From assembly GCF_001983105.1 (NCBI RefSeq), contig NZ_MOMC01000066.1:23714-32917 (forward strand): a DNA stretch of 9,204 nucleotides, given 5' to 3'. Shown here in pieces: positions 7,341 to 9,204 of the stretch. The notes beneath the pieces were generated by a model. It did not search any database and had not been told where the DNA came from. It saw only the letters and a program-made list of their open reading frames with translations. Every line of letters begins with the position of its first letter. Position 1 is the stretch's first letter. This DNA is from Pseudofrankia asymbiotica (lineage in GTDB: Bacteria > Actinomycetota > Actinomycetes > Frankiales > Frankiaceae). Both the position numbers and the translations under genes were made by a program.

Positions 7341-8629
7341 AGCGCGATCAGCGGGAGCAGCTCGGCCAGGCGCTGGTCCCCGACGCCCGGAACCTCGGCG
7401 AGCTGGTCCGGCGAGGCGAACGGACCGTTCTCCTCCCGGTACCGCACGATCCGCTCGGCGAGCACCGGGCCGATGCCGGGCAGCGTGTCCAACTGCTCGG
7501 CCGTCGCCGTGTTCAGGTGGACCGGGCCCGCGGTCCCCGATCCCCCGCCTGGTCCGCCACCGGCACCGCCGGGCCCCGCATCAGCCGCTGGCCCGGCGGT
7601 CGCGCGGCCCGGTTTGCCGTCGACGAGGATCTGCTCACCGTCCACGAGCTGGCGGGCGAGCGCGAGGCCCGTGGTGTCGGTACCCGGCAGCACTCCCCCG
7701 GCCCGTTCGATCGCGTCGATGACCCGTGCCCCGGCCGGCAGGCGTACCACCCCGGGCTCGCGCACCAGGCCGGCGACGTCGACGACCACCTCGGCGGCCG
7801 GGGTGGGGCTTCGGCTCGCCCCACCGGACGCGCTCACCGCGGCGGACGCCGCGCCGGCCCACGCGGCGCCGGCGGGCGCGCCGGTCCCGGCCGTCGCGCG
7901 CACAGTCCCGCCGCCGGCCGCGGTGTCGATCCGGACCGGCCGGCCATGCCAGGCGAAGAAGGCGGCGACGGCCGCGGCCACCAGTGCGACGAGCGCGAGC
8001 ACCATCGCGCCGCGGGCCGCCGGGTCGAGCACGGCGCCCCGCAGCGCCGCTGGCAGCCGGGCACCCAGCTCCCGCCCCCGCCGGTGCCCCGCCGGCTCCG
8101 GCTCTCGCTCGAACGAGGCGCCGTGGTCCAGCGCGCCCAGGTACGCGCCGTCAGGCTCGCCGAGCGGTGGCCCGCCGTCCTCCCACGGCTGCGCACCCGC
8201 CGGGCCCCCTGGCGCCCAATCATGATCGTCCGCCGGGTGGGACCCCCGCCGCGTGGCTCCGAGTCCGGAGTCCACCGAGCGCAGCCCGAGCAGGGCGCCG
8301 ATGTCCGGCGGAACCGCCCGCCTGGAGGCGGCCCAGCCGGCCGGATCTCCACCCCGATCCGCCGGCTCCTGGCCGGGCGGACCATCCTCGCCGGGCAGGA
8401 AGCCCCGGTCAGACGCGGCCCACGCCACCGGTTCCTCCTCCTCGCCAGGACCCGTCAGGAGGAGGTCGGAGCTGGCCGGGAGGGCGGTGAGGGAGAACTC
8501 GGAGAGGTCGGGCAGGTGGGCGCGGCCGGGCAACGTCCGGTCCGCGGAGGCGTCGATCAGACCGCGCCCGGGGCCGGTAGCGGCGGCGCGACCGACACGG
8601 TCAGGGCGGTCGAGATGCTGATCGGTCAT
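7337..8629 (-). CDS. comEA: ComEA-family membrane-anchored DNA receptor (SLBB plus helix-hairpin-helix)
   Basis: ComEA binds double-stranded DNA outside the membrane and passes it to ComEC. The 430-residue product has a long hydrophilic N-terminal region (1-208, rich in Gly/Pro/Asp/Arg) and one transmembrane helix at about 209-227 (MVLALVALVAAAVAAFFAW). A low-complexity linker and an SLBB domain at about 280-338 (VVVDVAGLVREPGVVRLPAG) follow. After a Gly-rich linker come two helix-hairpin-helix motifs at the end: LDTLPGIGPVLAERIV (about 380-395) and LAEVPGVGDQRLAELLPLI (about 410-428), the DNA-binding part. The stop overlaps the comEC start by GTGA, which pairs the two genes. The ATG at 8629 has no clear Shine-Dalgarno, whereas an in-frame GTG at 8428 (Val68) follows AGGAGGAGG by 5 nt and gives 363 residues. 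Either start keeps all recognised domains. The N-terminal part is unusually long compared with Bacillus ComEA, where the helix is near the N-terminus. Confidence 0.92.
   Translation of the reverse strand: MTDQHLDRPDRVGRAAATGPGRGLIDASADRTLPGRAHLPDLSEFSLTALPASSDLLLTGPGEEEEPVAWAASDRGFLPGEDGPPGQEPADRGGDPAGWAASRRAVPPDIGALLGLRSVDSGLGATRRGSHPADDHDWAPGGPAGAQPWEDGGPPLGEPDGAYLGALDHGASFEREPEPAGHRRGRELGARLPAALRGAVLDPAARGAMVLALVALVAAAVAAFFAWHGRPVRIDTAAGGGTVRATAGTGAPAGAAWAGAASAAVSASGGASRSPTPAAEVVVDVAGLVREPGVVRLPAGARVIDAIERAGGVLPGTDTTGLALARQLVDGEQILVDGKPGRATAGPAADAGPGGAGGGPGGGSGTAGPVHLNTATAEQLDTLPGIGPVLAERIVRYREENGPFASPDQLAEVPGVGDQRLAELLPLIAL
8426..8465 (-). promoter_or_regulatory. Strong internal ribosome-binding site of comEA paired in a 9-bp hairpin
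   Basis: On the minus strand AGGAGGAGG (8442-8434) stands 5 nt before GTG 8428-8426, in the comEA frame (Val68). The exact complement CCTCCTCCT lies just 5' of it in the message (8465-8457), leaving a 14-nt loop, so the Shine-Dalgarno can be hidden in a perfect 9-bp stem. Those bases also encode part of LLLTGPGEEEEP, so codon content alone could explain the motif. If functional, it would give a second, shorter ComEA start opened by passing ribosomes. Confidence 0.4.
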
Positions 8630-8679
8630 GGGCCGGACCGTAGGCCGGTGCGGCGCCGCCGCGGGCCCGGCGGCGAGCA

Positions 8680-8708
8680 GCTGTGGACAGCGATCGCCCG
8701 TCCACAGC
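8680..8708. promoter_or_regulatory. 9-bp dyad resembling two inverted DnaA boxes
   Basis: Gctgtggac (8680-8688) and gtccacagc (8700-8708) are perfect inverted copies separated by 11 nt that include cgatcg. Each arm reads close to the actinobacterial DnaA box TTGTCCACA: CTGTCCACA on the minus strand (one mismatch) and CCGTCCACA on + (two mismatches). It lies 50 bp upstream of the comEA ATG and about 200 bp before yceI. It may bind DnaA, bind another dimeric regulator, or be a transcript hairpin. Confidence 0.4.
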
Positions 8709-8792
8709 CCTGTCCGATCCAGGCCGAGGCCCTGTCAGCATGGCGAGGACGGCTGGGACGAGCGGCACACCATCCGGACGCGGAGCGGCGGG

Positions 8793-8820
8793 GGGAATAC
8801 GCAGGTCGCTCTATATAGTT
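8793..8820 (+). promoter_or_regulatory. Candidate yceI promoter, ECF (SigR/SigH-like) or TATA-type
   Basis: GGGAAT (8793-8798) is followed after 19 nt by GTT (8818-8820), close to the GGAAT-N18/19-GTT pattern of oxidative-stress ECF promoters in actinomycetes. The same stretch contains tatatagt (8812-8819), the only AT-rich -10-like box in this gap, with no good TTGACA upstream of it. Either reading puts a start point about 80 nt before the yceI ATG. Spacing and position fit, but the motif is short. Confidence 0.4.
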
Positions 8821-8831
8821 GCTCAGGCAAC
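8818..8831. promoter_or_regulatory. Operator-like palindrome over the yceI -10 region
   Basis: Gttgctcaggcaac is a 5-bp inverted repeat (gttgc/gcaac) around tcag, overlapping the end of the candidate -10 element. TTGC-N4-GCAA palindromes of this size are typical of small dimeric repressors such as MarR-type proteins, and a site at the promoter would block transcription. No regulator gene is visible in the window. Confidence 0.4.
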
Positions 8832-8861
8832 GATCGGCGGCAACCAGCGCCAGTCGAGACG

Positions 8862-8885
8862 TCCACCGCCACCGGCGGCGGTGGA
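8862..8885 (+). other. Leader hairpin upstream of yceI
   Basis: Tccaccgcc (8862-8870) pairs perfectly with ggcggtgga (8877-8885) around a 6-nt loop, a 9-bp GC-rich stem ending 14 nt before the GGGAGG Shine-Dalgarno. It is in the 5' untranslated part of the yceI message if transcription starts near 8825. It may stabilise the mRNA; it does not hide the ribosome-binding site. Confidence 0.45.
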
Positions 8886-8909
8886 GATCCGCGTTACCGG
8901 GAGGACCAC

Positions 8910-9204
8910 ATGTCCGAAGCCACCGTCACCACGACCGACCTGTCCGCGCTGACCGGCACCTGGGCCGTCGACGCCGCGCACTCGCGCATCGGCTTCTCGG
9001 CCAAGCACGCGATGGTCACGACAGTACGTGGCTACTTCAACCAGTTCGAGGGCACCCTTCAGCTGGACGGCTCCGCTCCGGCCAAGTCGGCCGCCAACGT
9101 GACGATCCAGACGGCCAGCTTCGACACCGGCGTTCCGGACCGTGACGGCCACGTCCGCTCGGCCGACTTCCTCGACGTCGAGAACTTCCCGACGCTTACC
9201 TTCG
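8910..9204 (+). CDS. YceI-family (lipocalin-like) protein, N-terminal part, cut by the window edge
   Basis: The frame runs open from ATG 8910-8912 to the edge, giving 98 residues of a family usually about 170-200 long. It starts MSEATVTTTDLSALTGTW and has the YceI signature TWAVDAAHSRIGFSAKHAMV (17-36) followed by TTVRGYFNQFEGTL, then the conserved ASFDTGVPDRDGHVRSADFLDVENFPTLTF. YceI proteins are eight-stranded barrels that bind long isoprenoid lipids such as polyisoprenoid quinones. No signal peptide is present, so this one is probably cytoplasmic, as in many actinobacterial homologues. GGGAGG at 8900-8905 is an excellent ribosome-binding site 4 nt before the ATG, which fixes the start. It is divergent from comEA across a 280-bp control region with a palindrome and a possible ECF promoter, suggesting its own stress-type regulation. 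There is no functional link to competence that I can see. Confidence 0.93.
   Translation, partial: MSEATVTTTDLSALTGTWAVDAAHSRIGFSAKHAMVTTVRGYFNQFEGTLQLDGSAPAKSAANVTIQTASFDTGVPDRDGHVRSADFLDVENFPTLTF

Noticed and set aside
5970..8225. 751-residue open frame on + opposite comEC/comEA
   Set aside because: It is low-complexity (Arg/Pro/Gly/Ser) and antisense to two genes with intact domain motifs. It arises from GC-rich third codon positions.
7088..8818. 576-residue + frame opposite comEA
   Set aside because: It has the same antisense pattern, no recognisable domain and no Shine-Dalgarno.
8819..9145. 108-residue + frame and 109-residue minus frame at the right end
   Set aside because: Both overlap the YceI-family gene, which has a strong ribosome-binding site and clear signature motifs in another frame.

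Overview
This is very GC-rich DNA whose real genes use G/C in almost every third codon position, so long spurious open frames lie opposite the true genes. Gene content (rpsT, lepA, holA, comEC, comEA, yceI), GTG starts and stop/start overlaps point to a high-GC actinomycete. A Frankia-like or related soil actinobacterium is my best guess, but that rests on general resemblance and is not proven.

Layout, left to right: (1) the last 35 codons of an unidentified + strand gene (2-109). (2) A strong two-way hairpin terminator (217-248), then rpsT (ribosomal protein S20) on the minus strand (296-565). (3) A 543-bp divergent gap (566-1108) with no gene but several GC-rich hairpins before lepA. (4) lepA, elongation factor 4, on + (1109-2953). 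(5) A short convergent gap, then a four-gene minus-strand block read from right to left: comEA (8629-7337), comEC (7340-4740), holA (4457-3459) and a small two-helix membrane protein (3462-3118). comEA/comEC overlap by GTGA and holA/small gene by ATGA; a 282-bp gap with a CGN triplet array separates comEC from holA. (6) A 280-bp divergent control region (8630-8909) holding a dyad that resembles paired DnaA boxes, a possible ECF-type promoter, an operator-like palindrome and a leader hairpin. (7) The first 98 codons of a YceI-family gene on + (8910 to the edge).

How the genes fit together: rpsT and lepA are translation genes read outward from a shared upstream region. ComEA (membrane-anchored DNA receptor) and ComEC (DNA-uptake channel) form the core of the transformation DNA-import machine. 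HolA is the delta subunit of the DNA polymerase III clamp loader. The comEA-comEC-holA-rpsT-lepA neighbourhood is, to my knowledge, a common actinobacterial arrangement, so most of the window is ordinary housekeeping sequence. No mobile element, CRISPR array, tRNA, rRNA or prophage is seen.

The points most worth a second look are local: an in-frame GTG inside comEA with a near-perfect Shine-Dalgarno sequence that is itself paired in a hairpin, the control region before yceI, the triplet array at the holA start, and the structured lepA leader. I see no convincing wholly new system.
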